Notes: generated by a model not told the origin, from the sequence alone. Positions 17,938 through 27,793 are shown, numbered from the stretch's first letter. The stretch is DNA of 64,000 nucleotides from Paenibacillus sp. BIC5C1 (GCF_032399705.1 NZ_CP135922.1:6510001-6574000); one strand, 5' to 3'. Program-made: numbers and translations.

Positions 17938-19221
17938 TCAAAATCCTTTGCTGCGCGAATCTCTTGCCCGCTGACCGAATCCTTCCACCGAATTGGTTCC
18001 TCCACCAGCATCGCGGCGTCCACGCGTCTTCCGCGGTGTATTCTCCTTGATCGGAATGATCCAGCTGAACAGGGTTAACACACCAGATAATATGAGCATC
18101 GCTCCGAATCTTACAAATGTATCACCAACCGATGATCCGTCCAGACCCCATTCGAGCAGAAGTCCTGCCAATAAACCAGATACGGCACCACCAATTCCGA
18201 AACTGAGTGCGAGATGACGATTATCAAATACAAGTCCGAGCGACACTCCCAGTGCGACACCAATCAACAGTAAAGCAGCCACTCGGAAAATAGCCAGATA
18301 CGTACTGTGCTCCATCATGCCTGTACGCTCGGTCACCAGCGTTCGTTCATCAATCGTATCGTAAATTTGCTGGAATGCCAGATTAAGTCCCCCGGAATCT
18401 GGCACATCATAGTACATACCGCCTGTCTGCTGTGCGATATGACGCAGCAAGTCGGTTCCGGAAGGGTCTACCAGACTCAAACCTACCGTATTGACGGCAA
18501 TCTGTTCATTCGCATACTCAGACAAAATGCCGGATGTGTCTGCATCACTGAATCCATCGGATAACAGGATCGCTACCGTTCCGCGTTTCGGGTCCTGTTT
18601 GCCCTTAATCTGCTCCATCGCTTCCCACAGCACTGCATCGAAATTAGTTCCGCCCGAGGTCGTAACGATGCCGTCAATTTTGCTGTACACCTCATTTTTG
18701 GCAGCTTCGCTGTCCAACGGGGTGAACGGCTGTAGCAGCTCGGGTTGATCATCAAAGGTAATCACTGCCACCTGTTTATCGCTTTCCATTTGGCTAATCA
18801 GTGTTTTGGCCGCTTCAAAGCGACCGTTATCCGGATCTGTCTCACTCATGCTGCCCGAGTTATCGATCATCAGCACGATATCCTTGACTTGCTTCACACC
18901 GCCCGGATTAATCTGATAGAGCAATTGCAGGGCAAGTCCGACGACAAACAACAGCGCCAGCGTTGCCGGAACCAGCAGTTTCCAGGAAAGTCCCAGATAT
19001 CGCAGCTTCCAGGAAGCTCCGTTCAGCTTTGGCGAGATCATCTCTGCCAGTAAACAGAATAATCCCACGCTAAGCGCCAACACGCCAAAGTATAATCCCA
19101 TCAGCAATAGACGGGGCATTTCCCCGAGCCACTGACGCAGCATGATTTCTCCAGCCGCAAAGCCCACAGCTCCGCCAATCAGGCTGAACAGGACCAGGAG
19201 AAGATTGATTTTTCGCTGCAT
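17938..19221 (-). CDS. Membrane-embedded vWA-domain protein
   Basis: 427-aa protein with three hydrophobic segments in the first ~105 residues, a von Willebrand A domain (about 113-300) and three more membrane segments. The MIDAS motif is intact: DNSGS at 120-124, Thr in the TSGGTNFDA loop and Asp in LLSDGFSD, so metal-dependent ligand binding is expected. The segment count places the vWA domain probably outside. The tail is basic and Gly/Arg-rich. The start MQRKINLLL follows AAAGGA; an upstream TTG is unlikely. Layout recalls BatA/BatB-type vWA proteins, but the neighbours are a GTPase and tubulin-like genes rather than a MoxR ATPase. Confidence 0.75.
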   Translation of the reverse strand: MQRKINLLLVLFSLIGGAVGFAAGEIMLRQWLGEMPRLLLMGLYFGVLALSVGLFCLLAEMISPKLNGASWKLRYLGLSWKLLVPATLALLFVVGLALQLLYQINPGGVKQVKDIVLMIDNSGSMSETDPDNGRFEAAKTLISQMESDKQVAVITFDDQPELLQPFTPLDSEAAKNEVYSKIDGIVTTSGGTNFDAVLWEAMEQIKGKQDPKRGTVAILLSDGFSDADTSGILSEYANEQIAVNTVGLSLVDPSGTDLLRHIAQQTGGMYYDVPDSGGLNLAFQQIYDTIDERTLVTERTGMMEHSTYLAIFRVAALLLIGVALGVSLGLVFDNRHLALSFGIGGAVSGLLAGLLLEWGLDGSSVGDTFVRFGAMLILSGVLTLFSWIIPIKENTPRKTRGRRDAGGGTNSVEGFGQRARDSRSKGF

Positions 19222-19369
19222 GTTTGCATGCATCCTTTCCAAACCAGCCGATGAACGGCTGAATTAATACAAGATGGGTTGATGAAAAATGAACGCTTAA
19301 TGTACTGGACGGAAACAGATGGATCGATCTGTACCTCCCTTCCGTCCATATAAGATACAGCCTTATGTT

Positions 19370-21901
19370 TTAACGCATGGGTGACAGCTTCTCGGCCAGA
19401 TCGGAGGGATGGAGCTCATAACCATTCTCCGTATACGAATCGTAATACACCCGACCATTGCGATACACCATCAGGTCTTCCAGATGGAAGCCCCCCATCA
19501 GATTCAGCTTCTCCACACCACTGCTTCGTTCTTCGTACACCACACCCAGCTTATAGATCCGTGACGTTTCTTCTGCATGCGCCGCATAGTCCATGAAGGC
19601 ACTATGGTGATCACCAAAGAAATATTTTTCTTCATAACGATGCTCCTGCGTATAGTCGAATACCCTTACCCGAACGACAGCCTGTTCTTCCAGTGTACGA
19701 TACAATCGGCGGAACAAATCATCACGAGTCAGTACATTTTTGTCGCCATAGGTAATTGTAACATTCGCCCGTAATAGCAATTCTTCTTCGAAAGGTACCC
19801 GGAGCGGTTCTGCTGTAAGCAGCATAACATGGCATACCTCCATTAGGCGTTGCAGGAGCCGTTCGTTTCCTTCTGTGGCAAGACGGTTCATATCCCCCAT
19901 ATAGCGGTCCTCAAACCAGACATCCCGTCCACGCTTTGCCTCCAAATCTGCAATCAGCGTTTCCGTCACTTTGCCATAGTACTCCATTACGTTCTGACCG
20001 ATATATTCATCTGCAGCTGCTATGCTCTCTACCGCTGTCTCGCGCAAAACACGTTCCAACGCTGCCAGGGTTTCCGTTACATTCCGGCTGAACGTATGCA
20101 GTTGTTCCAGCTCTGTGTCGTAAACACGAAGCAGCTGCAATTCATTCTCCTGGCGCAGCAATTCAACTTTGGGCACATACACACGTTCCAGCAAACAATC
20201 GATCAGGTTGCGCACGTTCTGTTTGTCACGGAACAACGCCCGTTTAAACGACTGATCCTCTACCCGCTCCTGCTGACGCTGCTCAAGCAAGGCACGTGCG
20301 GATTCAAGCTGCACCGATTTATCACGAATCAGTCCAAGCAAAGCCTCACGCACGCTGCCGAACCCGCTGTCACTCCAGGCAGCCCACTGAAAATAGCCAA
20401 CCTCAGGATGCTCCTTGCGCGATCGCTCAGCTTTACGACGAAGGGAGTCTTCCGTGCTGCGCTGACGTACTCGTTCCTCGGCAAGACGGACCACGTTATC
20501 ACGGAAGTACGCCTCTGCCCCCTGCCCGAACAGTGCTCTCTCCGCTTCACGCAGCGAGAGCGGCTTCAGATCGGAGAAGCTGACGTTATGCGTCATAATG
20601 CCGCTCATGCCGCTCACCAGATCCTCATCGGGAAGAATTCCTTCCACTTTACGTTCTACCGAAGCCCCGTCCAGTCCCAAAAAGGCGAGCTTGTCCTTGA
20701 TGCTCCATTCGGGTTCCTGCCGCATCCGTTCAAGCAAATAACGATACAGATGATACAACACCGCGAGTGCAATGGGTTTGTTCGGCCGTCTAATCTCGGC
20801 AAAACCTGCACTGGCATACCCATGCTGATCCGAGGTCGTACGAATGTTATTTTTGAACGACGTATTGTTATACGTGTTGGCCCCTGTGCTTGAGACGGAA
20901 CCAGAGCTGTCGGCATCCTGCTTCCGGTTCTTGAGCAGACAGATTCGGCAGATGATCTCGGCATTTTCCATCCACCCACCGGGTACGCCAGTCCCCCGCT
21001 CATTCTTGTCTGACAAAATATATACGAGATCGAATAATGGAGAAGCAGGATGCGTAACCGGAATGGAGATACCGTCCTCTGTAACCAGCAGATTGCCACT
21101 GAACGTGTAGTCCAACCCCTGCATGTAATCCAGTTCCCGCAGAAAAGCGAGTCCCGCCGCGCTTGCATAACCAAAGGAATCGACCTGCTCCATCTCGCTG
21201 ACCAGCACATGCAAATCGGTCTGTACCGACTTGAAGGATTGAGCCAGTATCGTTTCGGTCAGCTTGGTCAGCTCCGGCAACAATACATTCAATGGATCAT
21301 CCGCCCTGGTCACAACGGTCACGTAGATTCGATCGAACGATGAATACAGGCGTCCGTATTCGGCAATACGATTACTCACCCGCCGCAAGGTACGATTCAG
21401 ACCAAAGAGTGCCTGATCTGAATCGTGGAAACTGCGATGCACGTCCTTGCGAAGCGTTTTGGAAGGTCGATCCGTCTGTATGGTGGACAAGGGAAGCACG
21501 TGACGGGTCACCTGACCATCATCAGAAGTGCTACCATTCCTTGCATCACTCAAGCCGTTAACACCTGCATATCCTGAATGAGCACCATCGATGTAATGGT
21601 CATGCTTCGTTTGCACGGCATCATGGTCACGATGACGGGCATCTTCCTGATTTTCCGTTCCAATCTGTACATAGACTACGCCTTCTCCGTTATCCCACTT
21701 CAGCCGGTTGATTTCCTGGACAGCAGACACTGCCGGAGCGACCTGGTCACCCACGAACAGGAACAACGCGGGGTAATGGATGCTGCTGCGACCATCACCC
21801 AGGCTGCCTTGACTCTCCTGCTCTGTTGCATACTGTGCTGCATACTTCTCCAGATTGCGCTTCAGAGCATTGTTTGAGCTGAACTCCATCCCGGCCGCCA
21901 T
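19370..21901 (-). CDS. Divergent tubulin-like paralog lacking the nucleotide-binding loop
   Basis: 843-aa protein without an evident database-type motif, but collinear with the tubulin-like protein encoded just upstream. Matching landmarks: YPALFLFVGDQ (43-52) against the glycine-rich first strand there, RELDY (255-259) against KELDY (254-258), PLFDL (288-292) against PPFNL (284-288), and MENAEIIC (311-318) against LENAYDYC (302-309). Where the neighbour has SGGTGSG this protein has RADDPLN, and its first GGTG is lost too, so it should not bind GTP. Residues 85-165 are a His/Asp/Ser-rich insert; the second half is predicted helical. The ATG is two bases after the neighbour's stop (TAAGATG). 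Likely a non-catalytic partner subunit; homology needs a profile comparison. Confidence 0.65.
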   Translation of the reverse strand: MAAGMEFSSNNALKRNLEKYAAQYATEQESQGSLGDGRSSIHYPALFLFVGDQVAPAVSAVQEINRLKWDNGEGVVYVQIGTENQEDARHRDHDAVQTKHDHYIDGAHSGYAGVNGLSDARNGSTSDDGQVTRHVLPLSTIQTDRPSKTLRKDVHRSFHDSDQALFGLNRTLRRVSNRIAEYGRLYSSFDRIYVTVVTRADDPLNVLLPELTKLTETILAQSFKSVQTDLHVLVSEMEQVDSFGYASAAGLAFLRELDYMQGLDYTFSGNLLVTEDGISIPVTHPASPLFDLVYILSDKNERGTGVPGGWMENAEIICRICLLKNRKQDADSSGSVSSTGANTYNNTSFKNNIRTTSDQHGYASAGFAEIRRPNKPIALAVLYHLYRYLLERMRQEPEWSIKDKLAFLGLDGASVERKVEGILPDEDLVSGMSGIMTHNVSFSDLKPLSLREAERALFGQGAEAYFRDNVVRLAEERVRQRSTEDSLRRKAERSRKEHPEVGYFQWAAWSDSGFGSVREALLGLIRDKSVQLESARALLEQRQQERVEDQSFKRALFRDKQNVRNLIDCLLERVYVPKVELLRQENELQLLRVYDTELEQLHTFSRNVTETLAALERVLRETAVESIAAADEYIGQNVMEYYGKVTETLIADLEAKRGRDVWFEDRYMGDMNRLATEGNERLLQRLMEVCHVMLLTAEPLRVPFEEELLLRANVTITYGDKNVLTRDDLFRRLYRTLEEQAVVRVRVFDYTQEHRYEEKYFFGDHHSAFMDYAAHAEETSRIYKLGVVYEERSSGVEKLNLMGGFHLEDLMVYRNGRVYYDSYTENGYELHPSDLAEKLSPMR

Positions 21902-21902
21902 C

Positions 21903-24900
21903 TTACTTCAGCCTTCTGCGAATGTCATTCAGTTTCGATGACATCGTTCTGTAGAACTGGTAGATGTCTTCCCCGTTTGCCAGTTCCACTCGCTCGTATT
22001 CCAGACGATCACGGGATTCCATGAACAATGCAGCCAGATCATCCAGCTTCGTAAGCAGTGGCGTGATATCTTCGGAAGCGGTCAGGTCATTATCACGGCG
22101 GGAAGCTTTGCGCAGCAACGTGCTGCGATCCTTCTCTGCCAGTCCACGGAAGTTGCCAAACACTTCATATTCGGCAAAGTTGCGGCTCTTCATCAGATTC
22201 GCAAACGGCTCCCATGCGTCTTCTTCCGGATCACGGTCATAGACGTACAGCGCACCCTTCTTCACGATGGTGTCCGTGTATAGTGCTTCGATGAAGCGGT
22301 CATACCACTGCTCCTCGTCCTGATGCTGGGCGAGAATGCCTTCCAGCTCGGTGACTTTGGCCGAAATGGCGTTCATCTTCGCCAGTTCTTCTCGTACCCG
22401 CGCGATCAGCTGCGGGGAACGCACCAGGTTTTCTTTGGCCATATCTTCATTAATACTTCCGAAAATGTCCTTCACCGACACCCGTGGCAATCCTTCGGTT
22501 TGCAGGCGTTTCAATTCCATGACTGCCCGTTTCACTTCACCCAGATTCGGCGTAGTGGACGTTAGGCGCATGTCGTAGGCACCCAGCTTCGCAGACAGGT
22601 CAAACGGTTCCGTTGTCACAATTGCATAGCGGTTGCTTGTATTCTCATCAATGGATTTGGCTGTCACAATATGGTATCCAAGCGCCTGCTCAAATTCGGT
22701 ACGTACACGGGCATTGTACTGCTTCACCCGGGCGTTCTCGTACACATCTCCCCATGACTTTTCTGGAATTGGCGACGGCAGATAGGTCCAGTTATTCTTC
22801 TCGGTTTGCACCAGATGGCGTCCGATGCCTTCTTTGTCCAAAATAGTTCGTTCATAACTTTCCTCATATACTTTGAGCGGTGTGTACACAAACAGTGGCA
22901 CCCCGTTGCGAGTGTTCAGCCAAAAGATCCGGTTGCGCACTTCACTTTCCTTGACGGTAAAATGAGATTTGCCCACCGCATTGTTCTGATAGTTGCGAAT
23001 CCCTCTCAGAATGCCCGGCGCCTGTGCAGGCACCGATACGAATCCCCAGGATGGGAAATGCAGACTGCCTGTGCTGTTGCTCAGATTGAACACCGGAACT
23101 GCCTCATCATCCAGTTTGCCTGCAATGAAGCGTTCCACGAATTTCTCGACCGACTCATCCTGTCCATATTTGATCACCAGGAAGTCCTCCATCGAGCGGG
23201 TAATCAGATCGCCGAATTTCTCGGTCAGGAAATCAGAGATGGAGCTGACAATATCGATCTCGTTTTCTTTCACCCACTGGCTCGAGTTCTCCAACAATTC
23301 ACGCGAGAAGTCGCGGATCAGGTCATCCGTATCGCGTTTGTCCAGCAGTCCATCCACCACACTGACGATATCCGGCACACTTACAACGTTCCAGTAATAC
23401 GTTTTGTTGCCTTTGTGATCCGACTGTTCTTCACCGCGTGTCAGGATATCCCCGTTTTTGGAGAAGATCGAGCTGAGTGCGTTCAGCGTTTCGGTAAATA
23501 CGTTATAAATGCGGCTGTTCTCCTGGTTCAGCAATTCATACAGATCTTCGTAGAACTCGATCATCTGATCATTGCGTTCCACATCGGCATGCAGCCAGTA
23601 TTCATGAATTTTTGCTTCAATATAAGCATTCTTCTTCTTCTCTTTGGAGACGAACGCACTCTTCGCATCGCCCAGTTTCTCTTCGGACTGCTCCTGAGCA
23701 GCCTCAATGTCACGCGGAATGCGGAAGGCATTCTCACGCAGGGTTTCAATGTAAGACTGAATCATCTTCAGTACACAGAAGCCTTTTTCCGTGTAGATCA
23801 GACGGGAGACATAGAACGGACCCTGTTCAGGATGCAAAAACATACGCCGGATCTGTTCGGTGAACTGACCCGCAATTTCTCCCGGCAGTTGCTTCTTCGC
23901 CTTGATATATTCCTCACGGGCACGAGCCAGGAAGTTCTGCTCCAGTTCGGTGTCCATGTTCACGACCTGCGATTTCACTACATTGCCATAGGATAAACGC
24001 TCACTGTTCTGGTAACCTGGCAGCGGCTCCGGCACACGGGCTTCGAAGGACTTAACCACACTTTCGAGATCAATGCCGAGCTTGCGGGCAAACTTCTCGG
24101 TGTCCTCCTGGTTCGGCGCTTTGGAGAACATGGTGCTCATTTTGTCGAACATGCGGTAAGCCAGATACGTCGTCATTTCTTCAATCGGCAGTACCGCTGA
24201 TGATGCACCGATAATGTTGTAATCATAGTTGGCCGGATAGGCTTTGTTCATCTGTGCAATATTCGTGCGAATGTTGCTAATATAATCGTGGATGGCAAAC
24301 TCCTCGCCGGATTGCTTTTCCTCACTCGCCATAAAGTTGGTGATGTTCTCGGCGGTGACGTTCATGCAGTAATCATAAGCATTCTCCAGCAGTTTGCCTT
24401 CCGTGTTGGTTGCAGAAATGAGATGACACAGGTTGAACGGCGGCAGCGGTGAATTAACGGTCAGAATATTGCCGTATTTCTGGGAGAAGCGCTCCCCCCG
24501 ACTGTCCACGTTCATCCAGTAATCCAGTTCCTTGAGCGCAGCGTATCCATTCTTACGGATATATTCACGAGTGTGCTCACTCAAGCTTTTGTTGGACAGG
24601 TTCACGTCTGGAGTGAACAGATATCCCAGCGTGTTCACGCGGTCAATCCCGGCAGAGCCGTGATCACGTTCGATAATCCCGCGCACAATATAAGAAATAT
24701 CGAGGAAGCAACCACTGCCCGTACCGCCGGAAAGACCGGTCAGCAGGAACACCATCAGTTTCTTGTTGGTGCCTACTGATAATGTTTTGATCTTTTTGTC
24801 GATCGCCTGCACGACCTGATTAATCTTGGTGAACAACAGCAGACGTCCAGCCTGACGCACCCCTGCGGCGCCATTCATGCCGTCGGTGATGCTCAGCTCC

Positions 24901-25292
24901 GGAGACAGCCAGTCCGTAATATACGGCTCCAATACGCTGCGGTTCTGAAGCAGTCCACCAATCTCGGCGTTGGACAGCAGTACGAATTCATTAATGGGAT
25001 CAAGTCCGATGCCTTTATACTTTTTGGCGCGATCCTGTTCGTTCGTTTCAAAAGCAAGAAACTCCACGTTGGACGGTTTGTCCATTTTTTTCTTGGATAC
25101 CGGGTCCTGTGGCAGCTTGAAACGTCGGTTAATCTGGTATTTAAGACGCAACAGTGCATCAATACCTGTTCCTCCAAGACCGATAATCAGAATCGGATTA
25201 TCAATCGTATCGACTCTGATTTTCTCACTGACAATACCTCCGCCAAGTGATACATCCAGTTGCTGAATATGTTCTCTAACAATCGGTTTCAT
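21903..25292 (-). CDS. Tubulin/FtsZ-like GTPase (FtsZl-1/Tubulin_2 type)
   Basis: 1129-aa protein. The N-terminus has a Rossmann-like glycine loop IIGLGGTGIDALLRL (36-50) and the tubulin/FtsZ signature loop TGLSGGTGSG (185-194), so GTP binding and possibly polymerisation are expected. The large remainder (about 300-1129) is charged and mostly helical. Long FtsZ-like proteins of this kind, next to vWA genes, were described by Makarova and Koonin as FtsZl families implicated in membrane remodelling; the assignment here is by motif and length. The ATG follows a GGGAGGACATGGA ribosome-binding site. It is followed at two bases by its apparent inactive paralog, which suggests a heteromeric filament or complex (inference). 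Confidence 0.8.
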   Translation of the reverse strand: MKPIVREHIQQLDVSLGGGIVSEKIRVDTIDNPILIIGLGGTGIDALLRLKYQINRRFKLPQDPVSKKKMDKPSNVEFLAFETNEQDRAKKYKGIGLDPINEFVLLSNAEIGGLLQNRSVLEPYITDWLSPELSITDGMNGAAGVRQAGRLLLFTKINQVVQAIDKKIKTLSVGTNKKLMVFLLTGLSGGTGSGCFLDISYIVRGIIERDHGSAGIDRVNTLGYLFTPDVNLSNKSLSEHTREYIRKNGYAALKELDYWMNVDSRGERFSQKYGNILTVNSPLPPFNLCHLISATNTEGKLLENAYDYCMNVTAENITNFMASEEKQSGEEFAIHDYISNIRTNIAQMNKAYPANYDYNIIGASSAVLPIEEMTTYLAYRMFDKMSTMFSKAPNQEDTEKFARKLGIDLESVVKSFEARVPEPLPGYQNSERLSYGNVVKSQVVNMDTELEQNFLARAREEYIKAKKQLPGEIAGQFTEQIRRMFLHPEQGPFYVSRLIYTEKGFCVLKMIQSYIETLRENAFRIPRDIEAAQEQSEEKLGDAKSAFVSKEKKKNAYIEAKIHEYWLHADVERNDQMIEFYEDLYELLNQENSRIYNVFTETLNALSSIFSKNGDILTRGEEQSDHKGNKTYYWNVVSVPDIVSVVDGLLDKRDTDDLIRDFSRELLENSSQWVKENEIDIVSSISDFLTEKFGDLITRSMEDFLVIKYGQDESVEKFVERFIAGKLDDEAVPVFNLSNSTGSLHFPSWGFVSVPAQAPGILRGIRNYQNNAVGKSHFTVKESEVRNRIFWLNTRNGVPLFVYTPLKVYEESYERTILDKEGIGRHLVQTEKNNWTYLPSPIPEKSWGDVYENARVKQYNARVRTEFEQALGYHIVTAKSIDENTSNRYAIVTTEPFDLSAKLGAYDMRLTSTTPNLGEVKRAVMELKRLQTEGLPRVSVKDIFGSINEDMAKENLVRSPQLIARVREELAKMNAISAKVTELEGILAQHQDEEQWYDRFIEALYTDTIVKKGALYVYDRDPEEDAWEPFANLMKSRNFAEYEVFGNFRGLAEKDRSTLLRKASRRDNDLTASEDITPLLTKLDDLAALFMESRDRLEYERVELANGEDIYQFYRTMSSKLNDIRRRLK

Positions 25293-25346
25293 TCCATGTC
25301 CTCCCTTGGATTAACGCAGTCGGAACTACAACATAATTACACTTGC

Positions 25347-25520
25347 CACTCCGATGACAGAACAACCTTCCGATCGCTGTTATCCCCTTATTTTTTGATT
25401 TATTTTACAAAGGTGAAAATCCGGGGATAGCGTATGCTTCCGTAGCAGCTTTCTTTCAGAAAGCTTTCAGGCGCACGCTACGCTTCTTCAGGTTATTTCT
25501 GTCCTCTACGTTCTCGTGTA
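25347..25520 (+). repeat. ~170-bp intergenic repeat, left copy
   Basis: This stretch reappears, reverse-complemented, at 27619-27793. Shared blocks include AACCTTCCGATCGCTGTTA, AGCGTATGCTTCCG, an internal palindrome around AGCTTTCTTWCAGAAAGCT, and CGCTTCTTCAGGTT. It fills most of the gap between the tubulin-like gene and the secreted vWA gene. No transposase or coding frame is present, so it resembles a non-autonomous intergenic repeat (REP/MITE-like). Confidence 0.8.
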
Positions 25521-25554
25521 AACGGTTAGTACCAACTTCTATTGGCAATCATTT

Positions 25555-27348
25555 TTAGACCAAGTACTCGATCAAAATCGTTTTGTCCGCCTGTTGCAGC
25601 GGGATGCTCAGTCGGTCACCGTTCTTCAGTTCAACGCCTGAGCTTGCATCAACGGCACGGCCGGATTTCTCCAGCGTTCCGCCTGCAGTGTTGCGGATTA
25701 TAATTCGATCCCCATTGCTGGGTGTAAATACATATCTCTCGGTTTCCTTCAATTCAGGGTCCAGCTGTAACAGCTGGTGCAGATGGAATCTACCCCGGAA
25801 CGATGCCAGCTTTTTATATTGCGGGTACGACTTGTCGCCGGTATTCTCATCACGAATTTCGACAACCATCTGTCCGACAAACCCACGGTTTTTGCGTTTC
25901 AGCCAGCCTAACAGGAACCAACCACCCACGGCTACTATGATCAAGGCGATCACGCCCAAAATAACAGGCATCCATGGAAACGGCTTATCCTGCTCGCCCG
26001 CAGGAGTCGTTGGCTGAGTCCCGCTACCGGCTGCTCCGCCCGCATTGATCGTAATCGGAGCACTTTCCCGGTAGAAGCTGTCTTCTTCTGCACGGATTAC
26101 AAGCTCGTAGTTATGTTTGTCCGGCACTTCAAACGTTCCGGCGAACCCGGAGCCCGTGTTTTCGAGCGGTTGCTCCGTGCTTTTACCTGTATCCTGATCG
26201 TTTACGACCAATGTCGCCTTCATATCGGCATACAGATCATTATCCTGCAGAGGCTGGCCTCCATTCTCCAGCTTGGCACTCAGATCCACTTTGTCGCCCT
26301 TCGTATAGGACTTGGTCTTAATTGGGTCCACGACGAGCTGGAGATCATAGTTGAATAACAGGTTGATATCGATGCTGTCTTTCGGAGCCCCTTTTACCCG
26401 AAGTTTCCAGTCGCCTTCCTGAGGTTTGAGCAGCTTCACCAAGGAATAACTCTTCGAAGTCGAAAGCTTGGCTGCGTCAGAGTTCAGATCTACGGCCTTG
26501 CCTGAAGGATCGGTTAATTCAATTTGAACTTGTTTTGAAGACATAATCGAGATGTTGGCTTCAAGTACACTGTCGTTCGGTACGTTCACGGTAACTTCCT
26601 GATAACTGCCGTTTCCAGTAATGGAGGGCAGCTTCACGACATTCAGTTTGGCATGATCGGCGAAAATCTCACTCAGAATCTGTGGCAGATCATCCGGTGT
26701 ATCTGTGATAAAGGACTTGCCTCCGGTCTGCTGAGCCAGATCTGCAAGTGCGTCCTTGTTCAGTTTTCCGTCTGCGTTCAGTCCAATCGTATACACGGGA
26801 ATCCCCTGATCCTGTGCTTCTTTGACGGCTTTTGCCAGATCCGCATCCGATTGAGACTGGGTGCGACCTTTCGTTTTGTTAAAATCGTTGTTGCCGTCAG
26901 CCAGCAGCACGATCATTGGTGAGTGAGACCTGTCAGCCCCATGGTTGAGCACATTCACCGCTTCGGCCACCCCAACAGAGATATCGGTATATGGCCCTCG
27001 GCCGAGCTGATCAATAAAATCTTTCAGGCTGCTCTTGTCCGCATCGGACTGAATCTCCAGCAATGCCTTCTCCCGCTCCACCTGATCGGTGTAAGCGACA
27101 ATCCCTACCTTGTCCCCCTGGACCGGCAGCATATCAATAAACATTTTCATGGCTTCATTGCTGATCTTGTCACGGTCACTTGTATTCATTGAATTACTTA
27201 CATCGGCTACAAGTACCGCATCGATTCCGCTTGTCTGTGCCTGAGCCGCTGCAGCATGTGGCAGCAACGCCTGAGGTAACAGCAGCGTTAGAAATGCCAG
27301 CAGAACCAGAGTTCCGCTGAGCCAGCGTATTTTGCTTGTCCGCAGCAT
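25555..27348 (-). CDS. Secreted, membrane-anchored vWA-domain protein
   Basis: 597-aa protein. A signal peptide (hydrophobic 8-30, cleavage likely near HAAAAQA) precedes a vWA domain with complete MIDAS: DVSNS at 49-53, Thr in GPYTDIS, Asp in LLADGNND. Then come beta-sandwich-like regions, a Gly/Thr/Pro linker, one membrane segment (about 460-483) and a 114-residue cytosolic tail with an FHA-like pattern (GDRIIIRN..VELKNGDRLSI). It can therefore sense or bind outside and dock inside. The start MLRTSKIRWL has AAGGAG eight bases upstream. It is the first gene of the cluster but is separated from the tubulin gene by a repeat whose other copy lies upstream, so it may have its own transcript. Confidence 0.8.
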   Translation of the reverse strand: MLRTSKIRWLSGTLVLLAFLTLLLPQALLPHAAAAQAQTSGIDAVLVADVSNSMNTSDRDKISNEAMKMFIDMLPVQGDKVGIVAYTDQVEREKALLEIQSDADKSSLKDFIDQLGRGPYTDISVGVAEAVNVLNHGADRSHSPMIVLLADGNNDFNKTKGRTQSQSDADLAKAVKEAQDQGIPVYTIGLNADGKLNKDALADLAQQTGGKSFITDTPDDLPQILSEIFADHAKLNVVKLPSITGNGSYQEVTVNVPNDSVLEANISIMSSKQVQIELTDPSGKAVDLNSDAAKLSTSKSYSLVKLLKPQEGDWKLRVKGAPKDSIDINLLFNYDLQLVVDPIKTKSYTKGDKVDLSAKLENGGQPLQDNDLYADMKATLVVNDQDTGKSTEQPLENTGSGFAGTFEVPDKHNYELVIRAEEDSFYRESAPITINAGGAAGSGTQPTTPAGEQDKPFPWMPVILGVIALIIVAVGGWFLLGWLKRKNRGFVGQMVVEIRDENTGDKSYPQYKKLASFRGRFHLHQLLQLDPELKETERYVFTPSNGDRIIIRNTAGGTLEKSGRAVDASSGVELKNGDRLSIPLQQADKTILIEYLV

Positions 27349-27618
27349 TGGGTGTACTCCTTCACGTTTGAGATTAAAATGGGAATAGTTTATTATAGGC
27401 GTCAAGCCTTAAGGAAATCTTAACAGTCTACTAATAAATTCTGAAAAGCACCCCTATCTTGAGTTACAGTTTTGTAATGACTGACAAAAATCGACGAATT
27501 CACGTCATTAACTGGCATGAAAGTTCCAACTATGGAAATATGATATAGTTATTGCCAGCAAACTGCAATATAACGACGCTTGATCAGATTATCGTTTATA
27601 AGATGAATTTAAGAATCA
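27349..27618. other. Upstream region of the secreted vWA gene
   Basis: Non-coding stretch between the vWA start and the right repeat copy. It contains a TATAAT on the minus strand close to the gene (27395-27400 region) but no convincing -35, and nothing else I can assign. The promoter of the first gene should lie here. Confidence 0.4.
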
Positions 27619-27793
27619 CACTCTAACGGAGAGGGCAGAAAGAACCTGAAGAAGCGAAGCGATCGCCTAAAAGCTTTCTGTAAGAAAGCTGCATCGGAAG
27701 CATACGCTTATCACCGGATTTCTCCCTTTAGCAAAAGGGAATCAAGGAAATCTGGGGTAACAGCGATCGGAAGGTTATTCTGCCATCGAAGTG
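27619..27793 (-). repeat. ~170-bp intergenic repeat, right copy (inverted)
   Basis: Reverse complement of the repeat at 25347-25520 with scattered substitutions and small indels, including the same internal palindrome around AGCTTTCT. Together the copies bracket the secreted vWA gene as inverted repeats about 2.1 kb apart. Confidence 0.8.

Noticed and set aside
19850..20893. Plus-strand open frame of 347 codons
   Set aside because: Antisense shadow of the 843-aa paralog gene, with Cys/His/Gln-rich composition and no start context.
22806..23996. Plus-strand open frame of 396 codons
   Set aside because: Antisense to the tubulin-like gene; composition is not protein-like and the sense gene is clear.
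27370..27430. WalR/PhoP-like repeat (TGTTAA..CCTTAA) ahead of the secreted vWA gene
   Set aside because: Second half-site matches only 4 of 6 positions and no matching -35/-10 arrangement was found.
25347..27793. Insertion sequence or composite transposon around the vWA gene
   Set aside because: No transposase and no target-site duplication was recognised; only a pair of short inverted repeats.
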